A program made the position numbers and the translations under genes. From NCBI RefSeq assembly GCF_000746845.1, contig NZ_KN050846.1, forward strand, positions 2,248,963 through 2,312,962: a stretch of DNA of 64,000 nucleotides, given 5' to 3'. The notes beneath the pieces are model-generated. The model had not been told where the DNA came from. It worked only from the letters and a program-made list of their open reading frames with translations, and made no database searches. Positions 26,761 through 35,618 of the stretch are shown here, one piece after another. Numbering within the stretch: the first letter of the stretch is position 1; every line of letters begins with the position of its first letter. Source of the stretch: Altibacter lentus. GTDB lineage: Bacteria; Bacteroidota; Bacteroidia; Flavobacteriales; Flavobacteriaceae.

Positions 26761-27495
26761 ATGTCCAAAGCTGTGGTGGTAATACCCACATATAATGAGA
26801 TCGAAAATATTGAACGGCTTATTCGCAATATTTTCTCCTTACAACGTGCTTTCGATATTTTGGTCGTCGATGACAACTCTCCCGATGGAACCGCAGCACA
26901 AGTCCGATCCATGATGCATGAGTTTCCTAATAAGCTCCACATGCTGGAGCGTTCAGGGAAAATGGGATTGGGGACGGCGTACATTGCCGGTTTTAAATGG
27001 GCCTTGGAACGATCGTACGAATATATGTTCGAAATGGATGCCGACTTTTCGCACAACCCAAACGATCTAATACGACTGTATAATGCTTGTGCAAAGGAAG
27101 GATATCACATGTCCATTGGCTCGCGCTATGTAAAAGGAGTGAATGTGGTCAATTGGCCCATGAGCAGGGTTTTGCTTTCATGGTTGGCCTCCAAATATGT
27201 GCGCATCATTACAGGGATGGACATTTACGATACGACGGCTGGCTTTGTATGTTATAAAAGTGAAGTCCTTCAGAAAATAAATCTGGACAATATTCAGTTT
27301 GTAGGCTACGCATTTCAGATCGAAATGAAATTTAAAGCGCATCTTCGGAAATTTAAGATCGTGGAAATTCCCGTAGTATTTACAGATAGAACCAAAGGAG
27401 AATCAAAAATGAGCGGGGGGATTATTTCCGAAGCAATTTTTGGAGTGATAAAAATGAAGTTTAAAAGCTTGTTTAAGAGGTACGATTTTCAATGA
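26761..27495 (+). CDS. Polyprenol monophosphomannose synthase (GT2)
   Basis: The 244-residue soluble glycosyltransferase has the GT2 motifs VVIPTYNEIENIERL, VVDDNSPDGTA and MDADFSHNP (metal-binding DxD), and TAGFVCYKSEVL. The length fits single-domain dolichol/polyprenol-phosphate mannose synthases lacking the C-terminal membrane domain. It would supply lipid-linked sugar for envelope glycosylation. It overlaps pyrC by 4 nt. Confidence 0.9.
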   Translation: MSKAVVVIPTYNEIENIERLIRNIFSLQRAFDILVVDDNSPDGTAAQVRSMMHEFPNKLHMLERSGKMGLGTAYIAGFKWALERSYEYMFEMDADFSHNPNDLIRLYNACAKEGYHMSIGSRYVKGVNVVNWPMSRVLLSWLASKYVRIITGMDIYDTTAGFVCYKSEVLQKINLDNIQFVGYAFQIEMKFKAHLRKFKIVEIPVVFTDRTKGESKMSGGIISEAIFGVIKMKFKSLFKRYDFQ

Positions 27496-28838
27496 AACCA
27501 ATTTTAATTAAGAATGCAAATATTGTAAACGAAGGAGTCATCTTTCGAGGGGATGTCCTTGTAGAAAAGGATTTGATCGTGGAAGTGTCTAACAGCATTA
27601 GCGTTAAATCCGGCGACACTAAGGTGATCGATGCAGACGGGATGTACCTTATTCCCGGAATGATCGATGATCAAGTGCATTTTCGCGAACCCGGACTTAC
27701 CCATAAAGCCACGATCGAGACCGAATCAAAGGCGGCAGTCGCCGGAGGGATCACCTCCTTTATCGAGATGCCCAATACAGTGCCACAAGCCACAACTGTT
27801 GAACTTTTAGAAGATAAGTTTGATATTGCGGCACGAACTTCATGGGCCAACTACTCGTTTATGTTCGGCGGTACCAACGACAATCTGGACGAGATATTAA
27901 AAGTAGATGAAACAAAGGTTGCGGGGCTAAAATTATTCTTGGGATCTTCCACGGGTAACATGCTGGTGGACAATCCAAAGGTCCTCGAAGAGATCTTCAA
28001 GAAGACCAAACTTCTTATTTCGGTTCATTGTGAAGATGAAGCGACGATTCAAAAGAACCTGGCAGCCTATATGAAAAAATATGGTGATGACATCCCTATT
28101 GAGATGCACCCAAAGATACGAAGTGAGGAGGCTTGTTATATATCCTCTTCCAAGGCGGTCGCTTTAGCTAAGAAGACCGGTGCCCGACTTCACGTTTTTC
28201 ACCTTTCTACCGAAAAGGAAACTCAGCTGTTCAGTAATAAGAAACCTCTCGCAGAGAAGAAGATCACAGCCGAGGTATGTGTGCATCATCTTTGGTTCAC
28301 CGATGCCGATTATAAAGCGAAAGGCACCAAGATAAAATGGAATCCTGCCATCAAGACCGAAAAGGACCGCGATGGCTTGTGGAAAGCGCTGAATGATGAC
28401 CGAATCGATGTGATCGCTACAGACCATGCGCCGCATACTATCGAAGAAAAGGCAGCTGTATATACCAAAGCTCCTTCAGGAGGGCCGTTGGTGCAACATG
28501 CACTGGAGGCTCTTTTTGAAATGCATCACAAGGGTCGGATTTCTGTAGAAAAAATTGTTCAAAAGACTGCGCATAATCCGGCGATCCTGTTTCAAATAAA
28601 AGATAGAGGGTATATTAAAAAGGGGTATAAGGCAGATCTGGTACTTGTGGATCCCAACGCCCCCTGGACGGTGAACAAAGATAACCTTGGGTATAAATGT
28701 GGCTGGTCGCCTTTTGAAGGCACGACCTTCAAATCGCGAGTTACGCACACGCTCATTAATGGAGTGATCGCTTATGAGAATGGAAAATATCCTAACAGAA
28801 GTCTGGGTGAACGTTTAACTTTCAACAGAGGAAAATGA
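27492..28838 (+). CDS. pyrC: Dihydroorotase
   Basis: The 448-residue amidohydrolase has a metal-site start IDDQVHFREPGLTH (residues 58-71), the lysine for carboxylation in AGLKLFLGSSTG, HCEDE, HVFHLSTE and TDHAPHT. It cyclises carbamoyl aspartate in pyrimidine synthesis. The usual HxH metal pair reads Q61-V-H63, so the first histidine is missing; this variant is seen in other Bacteroidota dihydroorotases. It is the middle gene of a tightly overlapping three-gene operon. Confidence 0.92.
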   Translation: MKPILIKNANIVNEGVIFRGDVLVEKDLIVEVSNSISVKSGDTKVIDADGMYLIPGMIDDQVHFREPGLTHKATIETESKAAVAGGITSFIEMPNTVPQATTVELLEDKFDIAARTSWANYSFMFGGTNDNLDEILKVDETKVAGLKLFLGSSTGNMLVDNPKVLEEIFKKTKLLISVHCEDEATIQKNLAAYMKKYGDDIPIEMHPKIRSEEACYISSSKAVALAKKTGARLHVFHLSTEKETQLFSNKKPLAEKKITAEVCVHHLWFTDADYKAKGTKIKWNPAIKTEKDRDGLWKALNDDRIDVIATDHAPHTIEEKAAVYTKAPSGGPLVQHALEALFEMHHKGRISVEKIVQKTAHNPAILFQIKDRGYIKKGYKADLVLVDPNAPWTVNKDNLGYKCGWSPFEGTTFKSRVTHTLINGVIAYENGKYPNRSLGERLTFNRGK

Positions 28839-29278
28839 GGTATTTCGCGCTCTTAGTTCTTCTTATGTCTATGGCCTGCCAGGATGTTAAACGCCCCGAA
28901 CGTCCCGACGACCTTATTTCTGAAGAAAAAATGGTAGACATATTTGTCGATGCGTATCTTATGAACGCCGCACGTAGTATTAGTGTACAAACCATCAACG
29001 AGAGCGGCATTAAACTGGATTCCATCCTCTATAAAAAATATGCTATAGACAGTCTTCAGTTTGTGAAGAGCAATGCTTATTATACGGCCAATCTCAATGG
29101 CTATATCGATCTTTTTACAAAGGTTGAATCGAGATTACAGGACATTAAAGAAGAGAAAGATAGCCTTCAAAAAGTGTTTCAGAAAGAAGAGGGCTTTCAG
29201 CAAAAGATCGATAGTGTGAAACAGGAACAAACACTCGTTCAACCGGTGGCATCAGATTCCTTACCGCCGGAAGAATAG
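28835..29278 (+). CDS. DUF4296 lipoprotein
   Basis: The 147-residue product has a lipobox (LMSMAC, Cys15), an all-helical DUF4296 domain (ISEEKMVDIFVDAYLMNAAR, DSLQFVKSNAYYT) and an acidic tail. Function is unknown. It overlaps pyrC by 4 nt upstream and the 3' end of a convergent gene by 40 nt. Confidence 0.85.
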   Translation: MRYFALLVLLMSMACQDVKRPERPDDLISEEKMVDIFVDAYLMNAARSISVQTINESGIKLDSILYKKYAIDSLQFVKSNAYYTANLNGYIDLFTKVESRLQDIKEEKDSLQKVFQKEEGFQQKIDSVKQEQTLVQPVASDSLPPEE

Positions 29279-30264
29279 TTTTCAGTGATGCGATCTAGGG
29301 TTGCTGCATAAGGTGTGAACCGGAAGTCTAATGCCTTTACAAGCTTAGAGGCATCGTAATACGATTCCTTGTACATAGAACGTACCGTAGCCTTGGGAAG
29401 CTTTCTTTTTGTGCCGAATAGCAATGCCGAAAGCCGATCCAGCTTCGATAACACGAGCATGATCCATCTGGGCAGTTTTTTTTGTGGCGGGGTCTTTCCG
29501 AAGCGTACCGCCAGATCTGTTAGTAATGTTCGATACGTTACATTCTCACCTACCAGAATAAAATGGTCGTTCCGGAACGAGCCATCCATAAGGGCAATCA
29601 TAGCATGTACTACATCTTTTACGTCTACTACTCCCATTCCGCCCGTGGGAGCATAATTTAATCCTTTGGCTGCACGCGCTATCAGGGCTCCGCTTCCGGA
29701 GGACCAGTGTCCTTCTCCTAAAATGATCCCGGGATGCACAATCACCGCAGGCAGTCCTTCTTGGGTGCCACGCCAAACCTCCATTTCGGCACCGTACTTT
29801 GTAATGGCATACACACTATTTTTTGCTTCCGGGTTCCAGAAAGTGGTTTCATCAATAAGCCCTCCTGCTTTGGAACCTAACGTGGCGACCGAACTCACAT
29901 AACATAATTTTGTGACGTTGTTTGCCAGACAGAAATTAACGATATTGGCTGTTCCCTCGACATTGGCCTTCTTCAGTTTGCGATAATGTTTCGTATTAAA
30001 ACTTATGTAGGCCGCAGCATGGTATACTTTGGTGATTCCTTGAAATGCATCCGTAAGGGCCGGGATGTCCAATATATTGGCCTCTATCCATTCGATCTTT
30101 TCAAAAAGTGCATCGGCCTCGTGGCTAAAGTACCGGAACACCTTGCGCACCTCATTGAGGTCGCTGGAAGTCCTGTGTATCGCACGAACAGGTTGTTGCT
30201 GCTGCACCAATGCCAGCAACAGATGTGAACCTACCAAGCCCGTGCCTCCGGTTACTAATATCAT
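29239..30264 (-). CDS. NAD(P)-dependent epimerase/dehydratase family protein
   Basis: The 341-residue extended short-chain dehydrogenase has GGTGLVGSHL at the N-terminus, YHAAAYISF, and the catalytic YxxxK in YAITKYG. Motifs such as VIVHPGIILGEGHW and a C-terminal helical domain fit dihydroflavonol reductase-like or sugar-modifying epimerases; the substrate is not deducible. Its 3' end overlaps the DUF4296 gene by 40 nt, and it is divergent from tyrS. Confidence 0.88.
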   Translation of the reverse strand: MILVTGGTGLVGSHLLLALVQQQQPVRAIHRTSSDLNEVRKVFRYFSHEADALFEKIEWIEANILDIPALTDAFQGITKVYHAAAYISFNTKHYRKLKKANVEGTANIVNFCLANNVTKLCYVSSVATLGSKAGGLIDETTFWNPEAKNSVYAITKYGAEMEVWRGTQEGLPAVIVHPGIILGEGHWSSGSGALIARAAKGLNYAPTGGMGVVDVKDVVHAMIALMDGSFRNDHFILVGENVTYRTLLTDLAVRFGKTPPQKKLPRWIMLVLSKLDRLSALLFGTKRKLPKATVRSMYKESYYDASKLVKALDFRFTPYAATLDRITENYSSGGKESDATG

Positions 30265-30317
30265 GTTACGAAAATACTCTTTTTTGCAATACGCTTTCCT
30301 CTTTTAAAGCTTCCGAC

Positions 30318-30325
30318 TATCTTTG
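30318..30325 (+). promoter_or_regulatory. Promoter box of tyrS
   Basis: TATCTTTG matches TAnnTTTG and ends 15 nt before the ATG. Confidence 0.55.
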
Positions 30326-30340
30326 CCAAAAGTCTGAAAA

Positions 30341-31639
30341 ATGCAAGTAAAGAATTTCGTCGAAGAACTACAATGGCGTGGCATGGTCCACGATGTGATG
30401 CCCGATACTGAAGCTCATCTCATGGAGGAAATGCGAGCTGCCTATGTGGGGTTTGATCCCACTGCAGACTCCCTTCATATAGGTAATTTGGTGCCCATCA
30501 TGCTATTGGCCTTCTATCAGCGTTGTGGCCACAAGCCCTTAGCGTTAGTAGGTGGCGCCACGGGAATGATCGGGGATCCCTCTGGAAAGTCCAGCGAACG
30601 AAATTTATTGGATGAAGCTACCTTGCGCCATAATCAAGAATGTGTCCGCGCGCAGCTTTCGCAGTTTCTCGACTTTTCGTCGGGAGCTCCTAATGAAGCG
30701 GTCATGGTGAACAACTACGATTGGATGAAGGATTTCTCCTTCCTTGGTTTTATCCGGGATGTGGGAAAACATATTACCATCAATTATATGATGGCGAAAG
30801 ACTCCGTAAAGAATCGAATTTCAGGTGACGCTACAGAAGGGATGTCTTTTACAGAGTTCACGTACCAGTTGGTGCAGGGATATGACTTTTTGCATTTGTA
30901 CCGGGAACAAGGCTGCACCTTGCAAATGGGCGGGAGCGATCAATGGGGAAATATCACCACCGGAACAGAGCTGATTAGGCGTATCGCCGGAGGCAAAGGA
31001 TTTGCACTAACTTGTCCTTTGATCACAAAGAGTGACGGCAGTAAATTTGGTAAAAGTGAAGGCGGTAATGTGTGGTTGGACGCCAAGCGTACATCTCCCT
31101 ATAAATTCTATCAATATTGGTTGAACACCAGTGATGAAGACGCCGAAAAATATATAAAGATATTCACCTTTCTTGATAAGCCCACCATAGAGGCGCTTGT
31201 TGCAGAACATGCTGAAGCCCCTCACCTTCGATTATTACAGCGGCGATTGGCCGAAGAAGTAACGACCACCGTTCACGGGAAGGAAGCCTTGGAAAAAGCG
31301 ATACAAGCTTCGGAAATTCTCTTTGGACGTGCCACGTCTGCCCAGCTGAAACAACTGGATGAGGCAACCTTCTTAGACGTCTTTGAAGGTGTGCCGCAGG
31401 GAGAGGTCGAAGCTTCAACAGTAGCAGAAGGACTTGATATAATTAGCGCACTTGCCGAGCGCACCGGTTTCCTAAAATCCAACGGCGAAGCAAGAAGAGC
31501 CCTTAAGGAACAGTCTATTTCGGTGAATAAGGAAAAAGTTTCCGAAGGATATACAATTAGGAGCGAAGACTTAATTAACGGTCAATTCGTGTTGCTTCAG
31601 CGTGGGAAGAAAAACTATTTTATCATTAAGACCGTATAA
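30341..31639 (+). CDS. tyrS: Tyrosine-tRNA ligase
   Basis: The 432-residue class I synthetase has [18 protein letters not shown] (HIGH motif), [25 protein letters not shown] and the KMSKS counterpart [10 protein letters not shown]-terminal S4 RNA-binding domain (about 365-432) is present. It charges tRNA-Tyr. The stop codon lies within a short 8-nt tandem repeat. Confidence 0.98.
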   Translation: MQVKNFVEELQWRGMVHDVMPDTEAHLMEEMRAAYVGFDPTADSLHIGNLVPIMLLAFYQRCGHKPLALVGGATGMIGDPSGKSSERNLLDEATLRHNQECVRAQLSQFLDFSSGAPNEAVMVNNYDWMKDFSFLGFIRDVGKHITINYMMAKDSVKNRISGDATEGMSFTEFTYQLVQGYDFLHLYREQGCTLQMGGSDQWGNITTGTELIRRIAGGKGFALTCPLITKSDGSKFGKSEGGNVWLDAKRTSPYKFYQYWLNTSDEDAEKYIKIFTFLDKPTIEALVAEHAEAPHLRLLQRRLAEEVTTTVHGKEALEKAIQASEILFGRATSAQLKQLDEATFLDVFEGVPQGEVEASTVAEGLDIISALAERTGFLKSNGEARRALKEQSISVNKEKVSEGYTIRSEDLINGQFVLLQRGKKNYFIIKTV

Positions 31640-31662
31640 CCGTATAACCGTATAATCGTATA
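31631..31662. repeat. Four tandem 8-nt repeats over the tyrS stop
   Basis: ACCGTATA occurs three times in a row, followed by ATCGTATA. The first copy encodes the end of TyrS and its stop codon, and the rest is non-coding. Confidence 0.8.
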
Positions 31663-31669
31663 AAAGAAG

Positions 31670-31701
31670 AAAATCCCTATTTCAAGAGAAATAAGGATTT
31701 T
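31670..31701 (+). terminator. Probable terminator after tyrS
   Basis: AAAATCC (31670-31676) pairs with GGATTTT (31695-31701) and ATTTC with GAAAT inside, interrupted by a 2x2 mismatch. The T run is part of the stem, so termination may be weak. Confidence 0.5.
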
Positions 31702-31795
31702 CGACATTAACTAACCAACCAAAATTATGAACAAGCTTAACTTGCTATCATAACAGTTATTTGGTCTTATATACGGTAAAAACCTTACAACGGTT

Positions 31796-32311
31796 TTACA
31801 AAAAATTTGTAACCTCGGGATACGGGATCAATGCGCTTATAAGCAGCGCAATACTATCTTTGGCAATTAGTGTGATACTTATCAAGATTGCAACAACCAT
31901 AATGGCTACAGAGAGGTTGTTCTTCTGGATCTCTTTGAATTCGTTCACTCCCTTTGTTAGAATCGAAAAGAGGAAAAAAACGGTCAAATTGATAAAGACC
32001 GCCATGATAAAACCAATAAATAGATAGACTCCCGAATATTTTGCTACAGTGATCGCGTCTATCGTATCCACGTGATTTAGTGACAATCGTATTACATTGG
32101 TGATCGATGGAAGGATCTCGCTTAAAATAATACCTATGGAAAGGACAATTCCCGAGGTAAATATGGTAAACGAAAGATTACTTCCTGCGAGTTCTTCCTG
32201 TTTAAAGAAAAGGCGTTTTAACAATTTGTAGGAGATAAAGATGATCAGTACTGTGATGATGATCGACAGGAGGATCTCCAAAAGTGCAAGGGTGAAAAGT
32301 TGTGTGTTCAT
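31796..32311 (-). CDS. DUF350 membrane protein
   Basis: The 171-residue protein has four membrane helices (about 8-28, 48-66, 92-112, 134-158) and the DUF350 pattern of a repeated two-helix unit with FTSGIVLSIGIILSE. In other bacteria DUF350 proteins travel with transglutaminase-like or ATP-grasp enzymes; here it follows a membrane transglutaminase-like gene by 6 nt. Molecular activity is unknown. Confidence 0.78.
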   Translation of the reverse strand: MNTQLFTLALLEILLSIIITVLIIFISYKLLKRLFFKQEELAGSNLSFTIFTSGIVLSIGIILSEILPSITNVIRLSLNHVDTIDAITVAKYSGVYLFIGFIMAVFINLTVFFLFSILTKGVNEFKEIQKNNLSVAIMVVAILISITLIAKDSIALLISALIPYPEVTNFL

Positions 32312-32317
32312 AGTGTG

Positions 32318-33352
32318 CTATTTACTGGTTAGTACAATATTCCAATGTGTGACGTCGTCGAAATTTGGAGACAAATAACCGGCCTGAAAATAGGGGGCGG
32401 TGGTCTCCCACAAGATATATTTCTTTCCGTTGTGGACCTTAAATAAACCACTGGCAGGTAAATTGATCGCGAGGATCGAGTGTTTATAGAAGTCACTGTT
32501 GGCAATGGCGACGTCGTATTGAAAATATTTTAAGATGGAGTAGATTAATACCGTGCGTGTGTCGCAATCCCCTTTTAAATTTTGAATGAAAGAGACCGGA
32601 TTTTGTATGCCATACGCGATATTCCCAATACAGCATTGAGGGCATTGTTCCAGTATTGCCTTAATGGACGATTCATATCTGTCGGCCGGAAGGCATTCCT
32701 GTGAAAAAACGAAGGCATAAGGAATGTCCTGAATACAGCTGACCACCATTTCGGCAAATTCCATCTGATTCAGGTTTCGTTCGGCACGGATGCGTTCAAA
32801 ATTCTGGATCACCAGATCGAGGCCGGGACGATCCTTGCGTTCAATATGGTCGTAAAGATTTCCCCAAAAATTACCACGAGTACTGCTTCGGTAATTGGCG
32901 ATATAGTCTTTTAAGGCATAGTAATCGTTGGTTCGTACGGTGAGATCTCCTTCAAAAGAATTTCCGTAGTTATCAGTCCATCTTCGGATACTGGAGAATA
33001 CAGGAATGGTGTCAGTGCCTTCAACTATTGTGGTTTGCAGCACTTTTTCTTCTGAAGTGAACGTCAAATCCTCCCTGTGCGCCCCCCACAGATCAATGAG
33101 CATTCCAAACAGGGTTTTCAGGACTATGAATACAATAAAAACCAGTAGGAAATTTTGAAGCACACGCTTAATTTTTGGTTTCCCCAAAAAGCTGTACGTA
33201 ACTGCAATACCAACCAGCAATCCAATAATAACGTTTAAAAATGGTGGGAAGTGGGTCGCTATTTGTAAACCGCTAAAGACGATCCCGCAGATGACCATGA
33301 CCAATAATGTCCAGAGACAGCCTTGAGGCGATGTGCGGGCAGGCTTATTCAT
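32318..33352 (-). CDS. Membrane transglutaminase-like protein
   Basis: The 344-residue protein has three N-terminal membrane helices (about 13-33, 38-56, 65-86), then a soluble domain with a transglutaminase/protease-like triad: GDCDTRT with C263, KHSILAI with H291, and WETT with E316 in place of the usual Asp. Substrate unknown; related folds cleave or crosslink peptides or act on gamma-glutamyl bonds. The start codon shares one base with the stop of the upstream ligase gene, and the DUF350 gene is 6 nt downstream, so the three form one operon. Confidence 0.72.
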   Translation of the reverse strand: MNKPARTSPQGCLWTLLVMVICGIVFSGLQIATHFPPFLNVIIGLLVGIAVTYSFLGKPKIKRVLQNFLLVFIVFIVLKTLFGMLIDLWGAHREDLTFTSEEKVLQTTIVEGTDTIPVFSSIRRWTDNYGNSFEGDLTVRTNDYYALKDYIANYRSSTRGNFWGNLYDHIERKDRPGLDLVIQNFERIRAERNLNQMEFAEMVVSCIQDIPYAFVFSQECLPADRYESSIKAILEQCPQCCIGNIAYGIQNPVSFIQNLKGDCDTRTVLIYSILKYFQYDVAIANSDFYKHSILAINLPASGLFKVHNGKKYILWETTAPYFQAGYLSPNFDDVTHWNIVLTSK

Positions 33353-34326
33353 TACAGCACCATTAGATTACAGCCGCGAATATCACTGTTGTCGAACCTT
33401 CCCAATACCTCAAAAGACCCGTCTGCATGTATTTTTCCAAGATCTTGAGTGGCAATAAACGAAACGGAATACAAGTTGGCGAGATCGATGACGTTAATGC
33501 CTCCCGTCTTACCGCGGATTAGGGTAAGGGCGTCTTCGGGATCGCGGGTTAAAACTTGCATCCATGGAGGGCATTCAAAGATGCCATGTCCTTTGGAATA
33601 AGCTTGAGAAAGCAGTTCTGTCATCCCGTATTCACTGTGTATTTTTGAGACACCAAATCCATTTTTTAGCTGATCGTGCAGCGCTTCCTTGACCATTTCT
33701 TGACGTCGGCCTTTCATCCCGCCGGTCTCCATTACCACGGTATGCTCCAACGAAAATGAATAATGTTCCAAAAGGTCCAGCAAGGCGTAGGAAACGCCAA
33801 TAAGAAGCGTTTTCTGTTGTTTTGCTTCCAAGTATTCGATCTTTGCAGCCAGTGCTGAAAGATCATGAAGGTAGAACCCGCTATCGGGATGATGGCTCTT
33901 TTTAACAAGATGGTCTACCATATAGATAAGGGAAGAACCCTCTCGCTCCATATAGGAAGGCAGCAATGCCAAAATTGCGTACTGAGACGCTTCGCCATAC
34001 ATCAATTGAAAAGCCTTTGTGAACGAAGTCTCGTATACCTGTGTTTTGGCGACATAATGTGAACTTACTGTAGCACCGGTAGTGCCGCTGCTTGTAAAAG
34101 TGACTTGCGGCGAATAACCTTCGGAAATAATTCTGTGGCTTTTAAAAAATTGTATGGGGAGAAACGGGATGTCCGTTACCGACCTAACAGCTTCAGGTTT
34201 GACCTTCATATACTCACAGAATTCATGGTAAACACTGTTGTTGTCATACTGAAACTGAAAGACCCGCAGTGCGGCTGCTGTGAAATCTTCCGAAGAAGAA
34301 ATAGCAAAAATGTCTTGTTCGAGCAT
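33352..34326 (-). CDS. LuxE/PaaK-like acyl-adenylate-forming enzyme
   Basis: The 324-residue protein is like LuxE acyl-protein synthetase: VTFTSSGTTGATVSSHYV is the AMP-binding P-loop, HSEYGMTELLSQAY the adenylate motif, and VLGRFDNSDIRGCNLM the C-terminal hinge. Such enzymes activate a carboxylic acid with ATP. The ATG at 34326 is chosen over 34350 because the promoter box CAAAAATA (34352-34359, reading TATTTTTG on this strand) lies directly beside the upstream ATG. It leads the operon with the transglutaminase-like and DUF350 genes. Confidence 0.8.
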   Translation of the reverse strand: MLEQDIFAISSSEDFTAAALRVFQFQYDNNSVYHEFCEYMKVKPEAVRSVTDIPFLPIQFFKSHRIISEGYSPQVTFTSSGTTGATVSSHYVAKTQVYETSFTKAFQLMYGEASQYAILALLPSYMEREGSSLIYMVDHLVKKSHHPDSGFYLHDLSALAAKIEYLEAKQQKTLLIGVSYALLDLLEHYSFSLEHTVVMETGGMKGRRQEMVKEALHDQLKNGFGVSKIHSEYGMTELLSQAYSKGHGIFECPPWMQVLTRDPEDALTLIRGKTGGINVIDLANLYSVSFIATQDLGKIHADGSFEVLGRFDNSDIRGCNLMVL

Positions 34327-34351
34327 ACGACAGATCCCTGAAAATTTCATT

Positions 34352-34359
34352 CAAAAATA
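34352..34359 (-). promoter_or_regulatory. Promoter box of the LuxE-like operon
   Basis: TATTTTTG on the minus strand, 25 nt before the chosen ATG and downstream of the T9SS gene terminator. Confidence 0.5.
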
Positions 34360-34365
34360 GGGAAT

Positions 34366-34397
34366 AAAAAAAGCTTCTGCGAACACAGAAGCTTTTT
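34366..34397. terminator. Terminator of the T9SS cargo gene
   Basis: GCTTCTG (34373-34379) pairs with CAGAAGC (34386-34392), extended by A and T runs on either side (AAAAAAA / TTTTT). It follows the minus-strand T9SS gene. Confidence 0.88.
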
Positions 34398-34420
34398 AAA
34401 TTATTGTGGTATACTATGCC

Positions 34421-35398
34421 TTAACGAACAACCAATTTTTTGGTAGTACTGGCATTTCCTTGTTTGATTTTCACGATATATACGCCGCTGTCCAAAGCAG
34501 AAATATCCAGACGATCGTTGGTTAGGGTAGTGTTTATTACTTGCTTCCCTAATACGTCGAAAATTGAAACTTGCTTCGCTCCCGCAATTTTTGAAGCGAT
34601 GTTCACAAAATTTGAAGCAGGATTAGGGTACATGGAAAACTGACTTTCCTGCGCGTCTGCTGTTCCTAAAAGGCCACTTATTTGAATGTTGTCAAAAAAG
34701 AAAGCTTCTCCACTTGCATTCATACGGGCTTCGATGACCAATTGAACCGTAGTGTTTGGCAACAATGAAGCAGTTCCAGTTTGCCATGCCACAATGTAAT
34801 TTCCGGTACCACTGTCAGTAGGTACAAAGTCATCAAGATCACTTCCTGTTGAATCAAGAATATCGATCTCTGTGCTGTTGGTAAGATCCTTTACGTAAAT
34901 ACGAAGTCTGTCTGAACCGGATTCATTAACAGTTCCGTCTCCTTCGTAGTTTCCGTTGGTGCCATCGCCGTTGATCGATAGAGCATAATCTAATGTAAGT
35001 CCCGGTGTGGTGGTTCCTGTAAGATCTACAGTATCAAATTCGAGGATGAAGTTTCCGTCGGCATCGCTAATTTGGTATCCTTGTACTCCATCGGTATAAC
35101 CCACTGTAGAAGAAGGTGCAAAGTCGGTAACACCTACAAAATCCCCATCTGTAAGACCATCGCTGGGAGTGTCATAGGGTTCATATCTCGCGTTGAAGCC
35201 AAGTTCACCTCCTGCGGATGTATAATCTACAAAAGGCTCATTTGGATTGTTCACCAGGTCATGCGCAACATTGGCATCTCCGGTGTCAACGTATTGTACG
35301 GTGAAAATTCCCGGTTCTTCAAAACTAGTGCCGGCAATTTGTGCAAAAGAAGCAACGCTCGCAAAAAACGCTGCCAATAAAGTAATTTTTTTCATCAT
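34421..35398 (-). CDS. Secreted protein with T9SS type A sorting domain
   Basis: The protein of about 325 residues starts with a signal peptide (KKITLLAAFFASVASFAQ). The mature part is Asp/Gly/Thr-rich beta structure with no named domain, containing LRIYVKDLTNSTEID and FFFDNIQISG, like carbohydrate- or cell-surface beta-sandwich modules. The last 75 residues are a type IX secretion sorting domain (FSMYPNPASNFVNI, SIFDVLGKQV, GVYIVKIKQG, KKLVVR). An upstream ATG at 35422 overlaps the promoter box, so MMKK at 35398 (or 35395) is preferred. Confidence 0.85.
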   Translation of the reverse strand: MMKKITLLAAFFASVASFAQIAGTSFEEPGIFTVQYVDTGDANVAHDLVNNPNEPFVDYTSAGGELGFNARYEPYDTPSDGLTDGDFVGVTDFAPSSTVGYTDGVQGYQISDADGNFILEFDTVDLTGTTTPGLTLDYALSINGDGTNGNYEGDGTVNESGSDRLRIYVKDLTNSTEIDILDSTGSDLDDFVPTDSGTGNYIVAWQTGTASLLPNTTVQLVIEARMNASGEAFFFDNIQISGLLGTADAQESQFSMYPNPASNFVNIASKIAGAKQVSIFDVLGKQVINTTLTNDRLDISALDSGVYIVKIKQGNASTTKKLVVR

Positions 35399-35419
35399 TA
35401 GATTGTTTTTTATTTGGTG

Positions 35420-35427
35420 CAAAGATA
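35420..35427 (-). promoter_or_regulatory. Promoter box of the T9SS cargo gene
   Basis: TATCTTTG on the minus strand, 21 nt before the ATG. Confidence 0.6.
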
Positions 35428-35476
35428 CATAATTGTATTCCTTTCTTTTTGTTAAAATTCCTGTGTTTTGGCGAGT

Positions 35477-35549
35477 TTAACGATTCGGTAACACTGCTGT
35501 TACTTCCTCTTAGAAAAAGAGTATCTTTAGTATGTTATGTAATCGTTAA
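35477..35549. promoter_or_regulatory. Palindromes upstream of the response regulator gene
   Basis: GTAACA (35488-35493) and TGTTAC (35498-35503) form a 6-4-6 palindrome. It is enclosed by TTAACGATT (35477-35485) and AATCGTTAA (35541-35549), a 9-bp inverted repeat. These could be operator sites; the protein is unknown. Confidence 0.4.
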
Positions 35550-35618
35550 CAATGATGATACCAGAATGGTGAAAATTAATAAATAGTATCTTTAACACTT
35601 CAAAAAGATAACCTATAA

